Source: an uncultured Bacteroidia bacterium (GTDB lineage: Bacteria > Bacteroidota > Bacteroidia > Bacteroidales > F082). From it: a stretch of 42,188 nucleotides of DNA. Position numbers and translations under genes: made by a program. The notes under the pieces were generated by a model. It was not told the DNA's origin. It saw only the letters and a program-made list of their open reading frames with translations, and searched no databases. This document shows, one piece after another, positions 15,727 to 24,572 of the stretch. The DNA is taken from NCBI GenBank assembly GCA_902786745.1, contig CADADR010000015.1, positions 1 through 42,188 on the forward strand, written 5' to 3'. Every line of letters starts with the position of its first letter. Position 1 is the stretch's first letter.

Positions 15727-18700
15727 TTATTGCGCCAGGCTGAATCTCAATGTGATGCCCGCGAAGGTGGTGGAGTTCCTGAAGGTGTTGGCTACCTTGG
15801 GGATGGCCACGTCGCGCTTGAAGAAGGCCTGTCCGCTCAAGCGCTGGCTGAAGGTGTAGTCGGCGGTGACGTAGATGTTGATCTTGTCCTGACCAGCCGA
15901 CACCTGGTTGTTGTTTTCGTCGATACGGCGCAACACGGTGATGTCGTTCTTGTAGCCGATGTCGAGTTTGAGCACGAGGTCGTTCTTGATGGTCGACGGC
16001 TTGCCGCCTCCGATGGGCGTGATGGCGAAGCTCACGTTCTTGATGCGGTAACCGGCACCGACAACGATTTCGAAGCCGTTGACTTCGGTGAGCTGGTTGT
16101 TGGCGAAGCTCAAGGTCAGGGTCCTCGACTTCCTGTATTGCAGGTTAGCCGTCATCGAGTTCTGCAAGCCTAAGTCGATACCGATCAGAGGTGCATATTG
16201 CTCGGAGAGGACGATTTGTGCCATGTCATACTTCGGGACGATGAGGTCGGAGTTCTCGAAGGTCTGGATGGTGTTGTTCTCGTCGTAGTATACGTTGCTG
16301 GCCCAAGCATTGATGGCATAGTTCGACTTGTAGCTGTGCGTGATGCTCACGGTCTTGAAGATGTTGGAAATGGCCGGGATGTTGGCCAGTCCGTTGTAGG
16401 TCAAGGTCCAGTTGGGCAGGGGGAAGCGCGGGAACGGGTTGAGCGACATCTTGCTGGCGTCTTGTCCCGTGTAGGCTGCGATGAAGGAGTAGAGCAACAC
16501 ATCCATCGAACCCGAGCCGTACCCCTTGGGGAAGTAATCGCCCGCGATACTATCGAAGGTGTATTCGTTGACTTGGTCGATCCACTGCGGGTTGTTGCGC
16601 GCTATGCGTTCGGCGATGATCTTACGGTTGCTCAGCAGGTTGTCGAACAGTTTCGAGCTAATAGAGTCGGTCTTGACAAACGAGGTGGCACCCATAAAGT
16701 AACTCATGGTGAAGTTACCGCTGTTGGTGGGCGTGAACACCTCGAAGTCGTTCAGCGTCTGGTTGTAACGGAAGTAATGCTGCTTGTTCTCCGCATAGTT
16801 GCGGTTTCCGGTGAAGTCAATCTTAAGGCCTTGCAACGGCTCCGTGTTGACGCGGTAGTTGATGGCCTCGGTCATGCGTCGGGTGTAGGGCTGGCTGAGG
16901 ATGGAGTCGGTGGTGAGCCAACGCTTCACGTCTTCTACGTTGAGGCTGTGGGCCACGGCTTTTTCGAAGACGTTGTCGTCGGGGCCGAAGGTGCTACCGA
17001 GTACGAATCCCAGGCCTGGTGTCCAGCCGTCGCTGTTCATGCCGAAATATTGTGCCTTGGGCATGAAGCCAGGCAGCACTTGTCCGTTGGTGAGGGCGTA
17101 GGTGCCCGACACTTTCTTGACGAGGGTGGCGATGCGCAGGGCGTTGTCGAGGACGATCTTGCCGTAGTTCACCTTCTCTTTCGATTTGGTGGAGTCGGCA
17201 GGCTGGTCTCCTTCGCCGTCCTTGCCCTTGTTGTTCTTGCCGCCCTTGTTGTTGGCGTTGTTATTGCGCCGTTGCGGCGTGTTGATCTGCTTCAGGTACG
17301 GCACCTTGTTGTACAACTTCGTGAAGTCGAGTGTGGCGTTGCCTTGGATGTTGTTGGAATTCTCGATCTCGTTGCCCAAGCGGGGCTGGATGGACTGTGC
17401 GGAAGCTACCCAGTTGTAGGTGCCTTGGTAGTTGGCGCTGGCATTGATCCAGTTGAAGATCGGGATCTTGTTGATAGGCAGCGTGTAGCTGGCGTTGAAG
17501 TTCTGTTGGAATCTCGACATCGAGCCAAGATGCTTGAGCTCGTTCCTGATGGTGTCTTGGTTTTTCTGCCAAGTCTCGGGGTCGGTGTTCTTGTCGACGT
17601 AGCCAGCAGGCTCGTAGATGTATGCTTGTGCTTGAGCCGAATAGTCGAAAGTCAGCGACTTGGTGAGGTCGTAACGCAACTGGTAGTTACGGCTCCAGTC
17701 CCATTGTCTCGAGAAGGTCGGGCTGATGATGATCTCGCCGCCGCTCTTGTTACGCATCTCGCGTTGCGAGAAGTTGCGGTACATCTCGGTGTTGAAGACG
17801 ATGCTCTTGGGCAGATAGTAGAAGTTGACGTCCTTGATGATCTGCAAGGCAGGCTTCGATGCCCATTTGGCCTTGGCGAAAGGCTCGACAGGCTTCGGGT
17901 TGCCGGCGTAGTTGTAGCCCAAACCACCGCGATAGGTCTTCAACATGTAGTATTTGATATCGGTGTTCTCCTGGAAGGTCTCGTTGTAGGAGAAGGAGAG
18001 GTTGAAGTTCTCGATGTCGTAAATGTGTACCTTAGGCACGTTGTTGCCACGACCGAGCGCCCTGTTGGGGTCACGTCTGCCGCCTTCCTGTTTCTCGCCT
18101 TCGTCGCCTTTGTTTTTCTTCTTCGTGACACGCTCTTTCCTGACGTTCATGAAGTTGATGTTCTTCTGTCGGGTGAAGTCATGGATGGTGGAGGTGAAGG
18201 CCTCGCGCTCCTCGTCGCTATTCATGGCGGCCAAGGCGTCTTTCAGCTTGATGTCGGGGTCGTAGGGGTTATAGAGCGGCGTGATCTTGTTCTCGCTGTA
18301 GTCGAGGTGCATCGGGATCTTGAGGCCGGTGTTCTCGAAGAACTTGCCCAATTCGAGGTCGGTGCTGACGTTGAAGGCAGAATGGGCCTCGAAGGTGTTG
18401 CTGGTGATGTCGCTGTCCAAGGCGCCGAATCCAGCGGAGCTGTAGGAACCGCTCACGCTCATGCGGCCCAGGTCGGCCAATGTGGCTTCCAATCGGCCCG
18501 TAGCAGCCAGACCGCCGTTGCTGCTCAAGTCGGTAAGACGCAGCTCGTTAATCCACACGACGGCACTCTTTGGCAGTCCGTCGTCGGTGTCGGCCAGGTT
18601 CTGTCGTTTCGGGTTGCGGATACCAATCATCATGGCCTCCACGTCGCTGATGCTCGGGTTACCGATCACCTTGATGGTGTGGTAGTAGTCCCGGTTGTCG

Positions 18701-21700
18701 ATGGTGCCCTTCTTGACTTTTTCAGAGTAGATATAGTTGAGCCTGACGTTGCTGTTGGGCTGGTTCATGGCCTCGTTGCGTCGTTGTTTCACTTCAACGA
18801 GGTCTTCCAATCTTATGTCAATGTTGTTGATTTCAGGCCAGATGGCTTCTTTTTGCGTGTAGGCAGTTCCCCAAGCCGTCACCTTCACGGGCACTTCGTA
18901 TTCGTAGTAGTTCTCGGTGAAGTCGGTACCGATACGCATGAACACGGTCAGGTCTTGGTCGTCGAGAGGCTCGTCGTCGTGGGCGGCTTCGGCGTGGACG
19001 AACATCTTCAGGTATTTGTATTGTCGCAGGTCGAAGTCGGTGGCTTTGTAGATGGCCCTACCATCGCCGTCGACGAGGTTCTGGACGGTCATCTGCAGCG
19101 ACTGCTCGTTGATACGGGTGGTCTGGGTCATGCCGATCACACGTTCCTGTTGGATGCCGGGCGGGATGACGTAAGGCACCGGGTCGCGGCGGCTGTTCTC
19201 GTCGACGCTGACGGCCGAGATGTCGAAGGTCGTATTGTTGTTGATGTCGTTGGGTTCATATTCGCCAGGGGCTTGGATGCTCTGCGAGTAGGTGCGCCAT
19301 TCGCCTTTCACGAGGTCGAGGGTGGCGAAACGCAGCACGACGGGTTTCTCGAAGTCGGTCAGGAACATTCTCATGAAACGGATGGACGAGAAGTCGTCGA
19401 TATGGCCGATGACCTTGTCGGGTTGTCTCACAGGGATGCGGAACTGATACCAGGTGCAGCTGCCCACGGTGCCGTTGGGCAGGGTAGGCGTGGAATGGAA
19501 GATGTCAGCGATGTGGTTTTGGCCGACGACCATCTTGGCTGGGTCGAATTCGATGACATATTGGTAGTAGCGCTCCGACTCGCTCAAGGTGTTGTCGCCG
19601 TTGATGTCTTCAGCGTTGGGCAGGGTGGAGTTGCTGTTTTGGTAGCCGTCGGTCTGCTGGATGTCGGCAGGCGAGTTGCCGTCGGGGCCGTTGAATTGCT
19701 TATAACGGGCCAGGATGCTTCTGTGCTCTTCGTCTTCGGGGGTATCCCAATCTCTGGAGCGGAAGTAGTGGTAGTTGTCGCCCGCCGGGTCGTCGTAGGC
19801 GTTGACATAAGCGGCCGAATTCTCACCGAAACGGTTTCTGATGGCGTTGAGGTAGGTGTTCTCGAAGAAGGTGCGTTCGTCCACGTCGCGCAGACCGTCG
19901 TAACCCACGTCTTGGTATTGGCGAGCTTCCGACGAGTTGTTGAAGGTACCGACGAGGTCCTGCATGGTAGGCACGCGACCCCAGATGGTTGTGTCGACGT
20001 TTTCAACCCTGTCAGAGGTGGGCAGGCCGTTTTCGTAGAACTTGCGTCCGTCGCGGAGGATGTCTTCCGAGATGTCACCCAAGTTGATGTACAGCTTACC
20101 AGGGTTGTTGGCGAAGTCTTCTTGTGCGAAGGGATCCATCAGCCAGAACTCGATGTATTCGATGTTGGTGGCTTCGAAGTCGATCGACTCCATGCGGCGC
20201 ATGATACCAGCCCAACGGCTCTTCGGGTCGTTGAGCTTGCCCTCTTCGTTGATACCTGCTGAATAAGGCGTCGGGTTCACGTCGTAGTTGTAGGGACCAC
20301 GTTCTTCAGGATAGTAGGCCAGGTTCAAGGCAGAGATGTTGGTCTGCGTGCCAGCGGCGATGTCTCGGGCAGGGAAGAGCTCGGTTTCGAGGATCTGACG
20401 CACCGTGTGTTTCGAGAGTTCCTCGTTGTCCACGTTGACGGGGCGGTAGTTGGAGTTGCGGTCGTAGAAGACCGAGTTGTCGATGACATACCAGGCCAGT
20501 TTGGCGCGGTTCTTACCGTAGTTGAGGCCGGTGTTTGACGCTGCCTCAGGGAAGAGGTCGGTCTGGTTTTGCGGTGTGCTGGCCATATACCACAACGAGG
20601 GTAAGCGCAGGTCGATGGTCGACTTGGCGCCTTCGAAGTCGTCGATGTAGGAGGTGCCGGGTTCGCTGGCCGACCTGGTCAATCCGGGGATGAAACGGGC
20701 AAACTCACCGTCGATGTTGATGCGCGACGGCGCTTTGGTGCTGATGCCGGGCAAGGCGTTGATGAACGTGGTCAGCCAGCGTGCATCGGTATGGTAGCTG
20801 AGGTCGGCGCCATAGATGGTGTTGGCGATGGCTTCCTCGCCGTAGTTGATCTTCTGGGTGTACGACTTCTCGCCGAGATAGAGGATGGTACCACCGGCAC
20901 GGAAGTCTTGCGAGAACTCATGCTCGATGCGCGTGCCCAAGAAGGTCTTCTTGATGGCACTGAAGCCCGTGTTCGACTCCAAGGCGATGTTGATGGGCGT
21001 GCCCGAGTTGAGGATGCCTTCGTTGAGGATGGTCACACGACCCAAGGTGTAGTCGACGGTGTAGTCGACGTTCTCAACGAGTTGCATGCCGCCTGCAGTG
21101 ACCGTCACCGAGCCGGGTGCCACATTCATGGCGTTGAGGCTGATCTCACTGCCCGATTGCGACGAGTAGAAGCCTTTGAGGCTGAATTTGTTTTTCTCTG
21201 AGTATTGCTCTGCCGAGGTCTTCGTCATCGTGTACAACGAGTCGAAAGCGTATTTGTTGGCGAGTTCGGGCTCGTCGGGGAAGACCTTGTTGTGGATGTG
21301 TTTGCCGAAGGGCTCCAGCACGGGGAAGAAGATGCGGCCGTTGGATGAGTTGATGGTACCGCCTTGGGTCGCAGCTTGGTCAAGGAAGTCGAACACGCCA
21401 TCACCGCCCGCGATGGGGTTGTTTTGCGTGGTTAGGTTATCCAAACCCATCAGGTGCAGCATGGAGATACCTTTCACTGAGCCTTCGGTGAAGTAGCCGT
21501 AAGGCGTGCCGTTGGAGTTGCCGTTGTAGAAGATGTTCAGCATGAAGTCGGACGACCCGATTTGGAAGGCCCTGATGTTGTAGACGTTCTTCATCATCAG
21601 GTTCCAAATGGGCATCTTGGTGTTCACCGTGGTGCCTTTCAGTAACTTGGCCACCAACACCTTAGGCGTGTTGATGCCTTGGTCGGAGAATTCACCCACT

Positions 21701-23166
21701 TGATACACTGCATCGGAGCCTACGATGGTGTATTGGTAGGCTACGGCAAGGGTTTGGTTGGCGTTAAGGGTGACATTCAATGAGATGAAACCCAGCTTCG
21801 AGTTCAGGGTGTATTCTGTGTTGCTCAGCTTACGGGCGTTCTCCACCTTCTCGAAATCGCGTCCCGAGGTCATGTAGCCGTTCCTTCCGATGCGCAAGGG
21901 GTCGTTGGTCATGTAGTTGGTCACCGTGCTGATGCTGCGGATCTGTGTCGTATCCATGCGTGTGAGCATGTTGTTGGCGGCATTGCGCGGATACACCGTG
22001 CTGCTGGTCGGGCTGAGCTCCGGGTTGTAGATCCAGCTGCTCTTGCCTTCGCCCAAGTCGTTCAAGGCAAGGATGTTACGTGTGTTCTGCGTGGAGGTGT
22101 TGGTGTTGGTGATCCACACCTCAATCTTGGTGATGTTGATGCTTGAAGTGACGGTAGGCAGGGTGGAGAGGGCCGTCTCATATTGTTCTCTGAAATACTG
22201 GCTGAGGAAGAAGTGCCGGTTTTCTTCGTAGTCGAGGCAGCTGAGCTCGAATTGGTTGGTCTGGGCGCCGCCTTGCACGGTGATGTTTTGCGATTCGCTC
22301 TCCTGATAGGAGACGATGGACGAGATGGTGGTGTTGCCAAACTTCAGTTTGCTCTTCACACCGAACAGTTGTTGTGTACCCGTGATGAGCGTGCTGTTGA
22401 GCGGGAAGCTGACGTTACCGGCTTCCAGCAGCTGGATGATCTCGTCTTCCTTGCCTTGGTATTTCAGGGCGAGTTTGTCTTGGTAGTTGAACGTCGCCTT
22501 TGTGTTCTTGTTGATGTTGAAGTTGATCTTGTCGCCGATCTTAGCCAACACGTTGAGTTGGATGTCCTGGTCGAAGACGAAGTCGTTATGGCGCTTGCGG
22601 CGTTCGGTCATCGACGGGTCGGCGCGGTAGGTGTGCTTGAAGCCGAAGGTGAGGTCGACGGAGCCTTGAGGACGGATGTCGATGGTGTTGCTGCCGAAGA
22701 TGGTCTCGAAGGCCTTGCCGCCGATAAACATGGGCGGGATGATGGAGCTACCGTTGGTGGTCGAACGTGAGTTCTGGCTGCGGCGTTCCTTCCAGTATTC
22801 CTGTATGCCTTTGCGGTTTTGGTAATCGAAGTATTCGCTCTGTGAGAGCGTGGTGGGCGTGTCGTAATAGAAGTCGCCGATACGGCGCTTGAAGGTATAT
22901 TGTCCTGTGACGGGGTCGTAGATGATTTCAGTGTTATAGTTGTCGGGGTCGCTGAGGTAGAGGGGCGACTTGTTGTTGAGGTCCTCGATGGGATTGCCGG
23001 TGTTGACGGGGATGGGATAGATGACTTTTGTCGTGTCGGGCTCTACGGTATAGGGGTTGGGGTAGAAAAATTCAAAATTGTCCGCTGCTGCCGTTCGTGT
23101 AAAGAGGAAGGCGAACAACAACAGGGGCAGTGAGAGGAGGATATGTCGTTTCATTGTGTGTTTCAA
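15727..23166 (-). CDS. sprA: T9SS outer-membrane translocon SprA (Sov)
   Basis: 2479 residues, the size of SprA. It forms the very large outer-membrane beta barrel through which T9SS cargo leaves the cell. The signal peptide is LLSLPLLLFAFLFTRTAAA; ATG 23154 (second Met, residue 5) is an equally good start. Recognisable stretches: the N-terminal PPMFIGGKAFETIFG, PQGSVDLTFGFKH and INFNINKNTKATFNYQDK; KLKFGNTTISSIVSYQESES; FARFIPGLTRS and YIDDFEGAKSTIDLR in the middle; and a C-terminal half of alternating barrel-like strands ending in ITLRFSLAQ. An acidic/basic low-complexity insert (KKKNKGDEGEKQEGGRR and a later NNNANNKGGKNNKGK) lies in presumed loops. It sits 13 bases or more after ruvA on the same strand; ruvA-sprA-gcvH is a familiar order in the phylum. 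T9SS cargo is encoded at 3928-7041. Confidence 0.95.
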   Translation of the reverse strand: MKHTMKRHILLSLPLLLFAFLFTRTAAADNFEFFYPNPYTVEPDTTKVIYPIPVNTGNPIEDLNNKSPLYLSDPDNYNTEIIYDPVTGQYTFKRRIGDFYYDTPTTLSQSEYFDYQNRKGIQEYWKERRSQNSRSTTNGSSIIPPMFIGGKAFETIFGSNTIDIRPQGSVDLTFGFKHTYRADPSMTERRKRHNDFVFDQDIQLNVLAKIGDKINFNINKNTKATFNYQDKLALKYQGKEDEIIQLLEAGNVSFPLNSTLITGTQQLFGVKSKLKFGNTTISSIVSYQESESQNITVQGGAQTNQFELSCLDYEENRHFFLSQYFREQYETALSTLPTVTSSINITKIEVWITNTNTSTQNTRNILALNDLGEGKSSWIYNPELSPTSSTVYPRNAANNMLTRMDTTQIRSISTVTNYMTNDPLRIGRNGYMTSGRDFEKVENARKLSNTEYTLNSKLGFISLNVTLNANQTLAVAYQYTIVGSDAVYQVGEFSDQGINTPKVLVAKLLKGTTVNTKMPIWNLMMKNVYNIRAFQIGSSDFMLNIFYNGNSNGTPYGYFTEGSVKGISMLHLMGLDNLTTQNNPIAGGDGVFDFLDQAATQGGTINSSNGRIFFPVLEPFGKHIHNKVFPDEPELANKYAFDSLYTMTKTSAEQYSEKNKFSLKGFYSSQSGSEISLNAMNVAPGSVTVTAGGMQLVENVDYTVDYTLGRVTILNEGILNSGTPINIALESNTGFSAIKKTFLGTRIEHEFSQDFRAGGTILYLGEKSYTQKINYGEEAIANTIYGADLSYHTDARWLTTFINALPGISTKAPSRINIDGEFARFIPGLTRSASEPGTSYIDDFEGAKSTIDLRLPSLWYMASTPQNQTDLFPEAASNTGLNYGKNRAKLAWYVIDNSVFYDRNSNYRPVNVDNEELSKHTVRQILETELFPARDIAAGTQTNISALNLAYYPEERGPYNYDVNPTPYSAGINEEGKLNDPKSRWAGIMRRMESIDFEATNIEYIEFWLMDPFAQEDFANNPGKLYINLGDISEDILRDGRKFYENGLPTSDRVENVDTTIWGRVPTMQDLVGTFNNSSEARQYQDVGYDGLRDVDERTFFENTYLNAIRNRFGENSAAYVNAYDDPAGDNYHYFRSRDWDTPEDEEHRSILARYKQFNGPDGNSPADIQQTDGYQNSNSTLPNAEDINGDNTLSESERYYQYVIEFDPAKMVVGQNHIADIFHSTPTLPNGTVGSCTWYQFRIPVRQPDKVIGHIDDFSSIRFMRMFLTDFEKPVVLRFATLDLVKGEWRTYSQSIQAPGEYEPNDINNNTTFDISAVSVDENSRRDPVPYVIPPGIQQERVIGMTQTTRINEQSLQMTVQNLVDGDGRAIYKATDFDLRQYKYLKMFVHAEAAHDDEPLDDQDLTVFMRIGTDFTENYYEYEVPVKVTAWGTAYTQKEAIWPEINNIDIRLEDLVEVKQRRNEAMNQPNSNVRLNYIYSEKVKKGTIDNRDYYHTIKVIGNPSISDVEAMMIGIRNPKRQNLADTDDGLPKSAVVWINELRLTDLSSNGGLAATGRLEATLADLGRMSVSGSYSSAGFGALDSDITSNTFEAHSAFNVSTDLELGKFFENTGLKIPMHLDYSENKITPLYNPYDPDIKLKDALAAMNSDEEREAFTSTIHDFTRQKNINFMNVRKERVTKKKNKGDEGEKQEGGRRDPNRALGRGNNVPKVHIYDIENFNLSFSYNETFQENTDIKYYMLKTYRGGLGYNYAGNPKPVEPFAKAKWASKPALQIIKDVNFYYLPKSIVFNTEMYRNFSQREMRNKSGGEIIISPTFSRQWDWSRNYQLRYDLTKSLTFDYSAQAQAYIYEPAGYVDKNTDPETWQKNQDTIRNELKHLGSMSRFQQNFNASYTLPINKIPIFNWINASANYQGTYNWVASAQSIQPRLGNEIENSNNIQGNATLDFTKLYNKVPYLKQINTPQRRNNNANNKGGKNNKGKDGEGDQPADSTKSKEKVNYGKIVLDNALRIATLVKKVSGTYALTNGQVLPGFMPKAQYFGMNSDGWTPGLGFVLGSTFGPDDNVFEKAVAHSLNVEDVKRWLTTDSILSQPYTRRMTEAINYRVNTEPLQGLKIDFTGNRNYAENKQHYFRYNQTLNDFEVFTPTNSGNFTMSYFMGATSFVKTDSISSKLFDNLLSNRKIIAERIARNNPQWIDQVNEYTFDSIAGDYFPKGYGSGSMDVLLYSFIAAYTGQDASKMSLNPFPRFPLPNWTLTYNGLANIPAISNIFKTVSITHSYKSNYAINAWASNVYYDENNTIQTFENSDLIVPKYDMAQIVLSEQYAPLIGIDLGLQNSMTANLQYRKSRTLTLSFANNQLTEVNGFEIVVGAGYRIKNVSFAITPIGGGKPSTIKNDLVLKLDIGYKNDITVLRRIDENNNQVSAGQDKINIYVTADYTFSQRLSGQAFFKRDVAIPKVANTFRNSTTFAGITLRFSLAQ

Positions 23167-23179
23167 ATATATGTTTGAA

Positions 23180-23761
23180 TTACAATACTTTAAGTGCTTC
23201 TTTAATCAGGGTCTCAACGTTGGCGTCGGGCATCTGTTTGAGGAGTTTGTCCAATGCCTTGTCGACGGCGGCTTTGCCGAAGCCCAATATCGTCAATGCT
23301 GATAACGCTTCAGTTTTGATTGTATTGTCTGGCGTGGCGAAAATTTCCGTCGGGAAGTCGTTTTTCTTCAGTTTGTCTTTCAGGTCGATGACGATGCGTT
23401 GGGCGGTCTTGGCGCCGATGCCTTTCACGGCTTGGATGGTCTTCACGTCGTCGTTGGCGATGGCATTGCTCAATTCGTTGACGGTCAGCGAGCTGAGGAT
23501 GAGTCTGGCCGTGTTGCAGCCTACGCCCGACACGGAGATGAGCAACTCGAAGAGGTCGCGTTCCTTGGCGGAATAGAAGCCGAAGAGGTTGTGAGCGTCC
23601 TCAAGGATTTGCTCGTGCGTGAAGAGGCGCACTTCTTCCTTCTCGCCGATGGCGGTGAAGGTGTTGAGCGTGATATTGATGAGATAGCCGATGCCCTGGT
23701 TGTCGAGAACGACGTAGGTAGGCGACTTTTCGGCTATTTTACCAGTGATGTAGGCGTACAT
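23180..23761 (-). CDS. ruvA: Holliday junction branch migration protein RuvA
   Basis: 193 residues from ATG 23761 (MYAYITGKI). The frame extends to 23788, but that stretch overlaps the promoter -7 box. RuvA tetramers hold the four-way junction while RuvB drives migration. N-terminal OB fold (~1-65), tandem helix-hairpin-helix motifs (LISVSGVGCNTARLIL and IQAVKGIGAKTAQRIV), and the C-terminal RuvB-binding domain III (EALSALTILGFGKAAVDKAL). Length is normal. It leads the ruvA-sprA-gcvH transcription direction. Confidence 0.95.
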   Translation of the reverse strand: MYAYITGKIAEKSPTYVVLDNQGIGYLINITLNTFTAIGEKEEVRLFTHEQILEDAHNLFGFYSAKERDLFELLISVSGVGCNTARLILSSLTVNELSNAIANDDVKTIQAVKGIGAKTAQRIVIDLKDKLKKNDFPTEIFATPDNTIKTEALSALTILGFGKAAVDKALDKLLKQMPDANVETLIKEALKVL

Positions 23762-23785
23762 TTGGGCGCAGTTTGGATTAAACTG

Positions 23786-23793
23786 CAAAAATA
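23786..23793 (-). promoter_or_regulatory. -7 box of ruvA-sprA
   Basis: TATTTTTG on the minus strand, 25 bases before the ruvA ATG. It decides the start codon, since the longer frame would begin inside it. Confidence 0.65.
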
Positions 23794-23830
23794 CAAAAAA
23801 TAGGAATAGGGGAGGTTGAAAATAAACAAA

Positions 23831-23858
23831 AAAAAGAGGACTTTTCAGCCCTCTTTTT
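23831..23858 (-). terminator. Terminator of the acidic lipoprotein gene
   Basis: AAAAAGAGG and CCTCTTTTT form a 9-bp stem with a 10-base loop, 20 bases beyond the stop on the minus strand. Poly-T on the minus strand continues from the A run at 23826 onward. Confidence 0.75.
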
Positions 23859-23878
23859 CGTTTGGTTTTGTTTCTGAG

Positions 23879-24358
23879 TTATTCAGCAGCAGGAGTCTCA
23901 GCGGCTTCTTGCTTGCAGCAAGGCTTCTCACCTTCGCAGCCTTCGAGGCGCTTCATGATGAGTTCCTTCTGTTCGTCAACGGTCATGTTGGCGAAGTTTT
24001 CCCAGGCGGCCTTCATCTCAGCGCATTTGGCTTCGCGTTCAGCCTTCTGTTCTTCGGTCATTTCGGCCATTTCTTTGCAGACTTCCTCGCCGGCAGCCTT
24101 CATTTCTTCCATCTTGGCATCCATCTCGTTGAAGAGAGTGGCAGCCTTCTGGTTCAGTTCAGCCTTGGCTTCGTCGGTCATCTCGTCCCACTTGGCATAC
24201 TCGTCTTTCAGAGCGTGCATGGGGCACTCTTGCTTTTCTTCGACAACTTCAGTCTGCTCCTCAGCCGGCTCGGCGACGGCTTCTTCTTGCTTAGGAGTGT
24301 TGTTGCAGGCCACCATGAAGAGGCTGGCCAAACCGAGAGTAAGAAATAATTTCTTCAT
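23879..24358 (-). CDS. Acidic helical lipoprotein, function unknown
   Basis: 159 residues. Lipoprotein signal with lipobox FMVAC, Cys at residue 18. The mature part is an acidic Glu/Ala/Thr linker (~20-45), then a long charged helix-forming region (~50-140) dominated by E, K, A and M (KAELNQKAATLFNEMD, EMAEMTEEQKAEREAK). Five cysteines lie outside the lipid anchor, including a C-terminal GEKPCCKQE pair, hinting at disulfides or metal binding. It looks like a periplasmic or outer-membrane-anchored coiled coil. It has its own promoter and terminator, so it is transcribed alone. I do not recognise a family. Confidence 0.8.
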   Translation of the reverse strand: MKKLFLTLGLASLFMVACNNTPKQEEAVAEPAEEQTEVVEEKQECPMHALKDEYAKWDEMTDEAKAELNQKAATLFNEMDAKMEEMKAAGEEVCKEMAEMTEEQKAEREAKCAEMKAAWENFANMTVDEQKELIMKRLEGCEGEKPCCKQEAAETPAAE

Positions 24359-24410
24359 TTTTAATTGGTTTAGAGTTATTGTTAATGAATTTTTGTCTCA
24401 TTTGAGCGCG

Positions 24411-24418
24411 CAAAAATA
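24411..24418 (-). promoter_or_regulatory. -7 box of the acidic lipoprotein gene
   Basis: TATTTTTG on the minus strand, 52 bases before the ATG. Confidence 0.6.
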
Positions 24419-24484
24419 CAATAATTTTCAATACGACCACAAAAAATGTTATTTTTTACGAAAAAAATCTTTTTTTTAATAAGG

Positions 24485-24515
24485 TTGTTTATTTGGCGGG
24501 GAATGCCTAATTTTG
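24485..24515 (+). promoter_or_regulatory. Promoter of the PFOR gene
   Basis: TTG at 24485-24487, a 20-base spacer and TAATTTTG at 24508-24515. The segment CCTAATTTTGC recurs at the DUF2975 promoter (40076-40086). Confidence 0.7.
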
Positions 24516-24572
24516 CGGCCAAATTTCTACGAACAAAACAACACAATAATTCATTACTAAACAAGAATAGAA

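Noticed and set aside
16198..20262. 1354-codon open frame antisense to sprA
   Set aside because: It is Val/Asp/Gly-rich, has no recognisable domain, and runs opposite a certain gene. Strong third-position bias in sprA explains the lack of stops.
14100..23761. The tonB-like gene as part of a dedicated T9SS cluster with sprA
   Set aside because: Other T9SS genes (porV, gldKLMN, sprE) are absent from the window, and the tonB-like gene seems to have its own promoter; the order is better seen as the common ruvA-sprA-gcvH neighbourhood.
23816..24479. Plus-strand frames rich in F, L and S across the acidic lipoprotein gene
   Set aside because: They are the complement of the Glu/Lys/Met-rich coding strand. 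The minus-strand frame has a proper lipobox, promoter and terminator.
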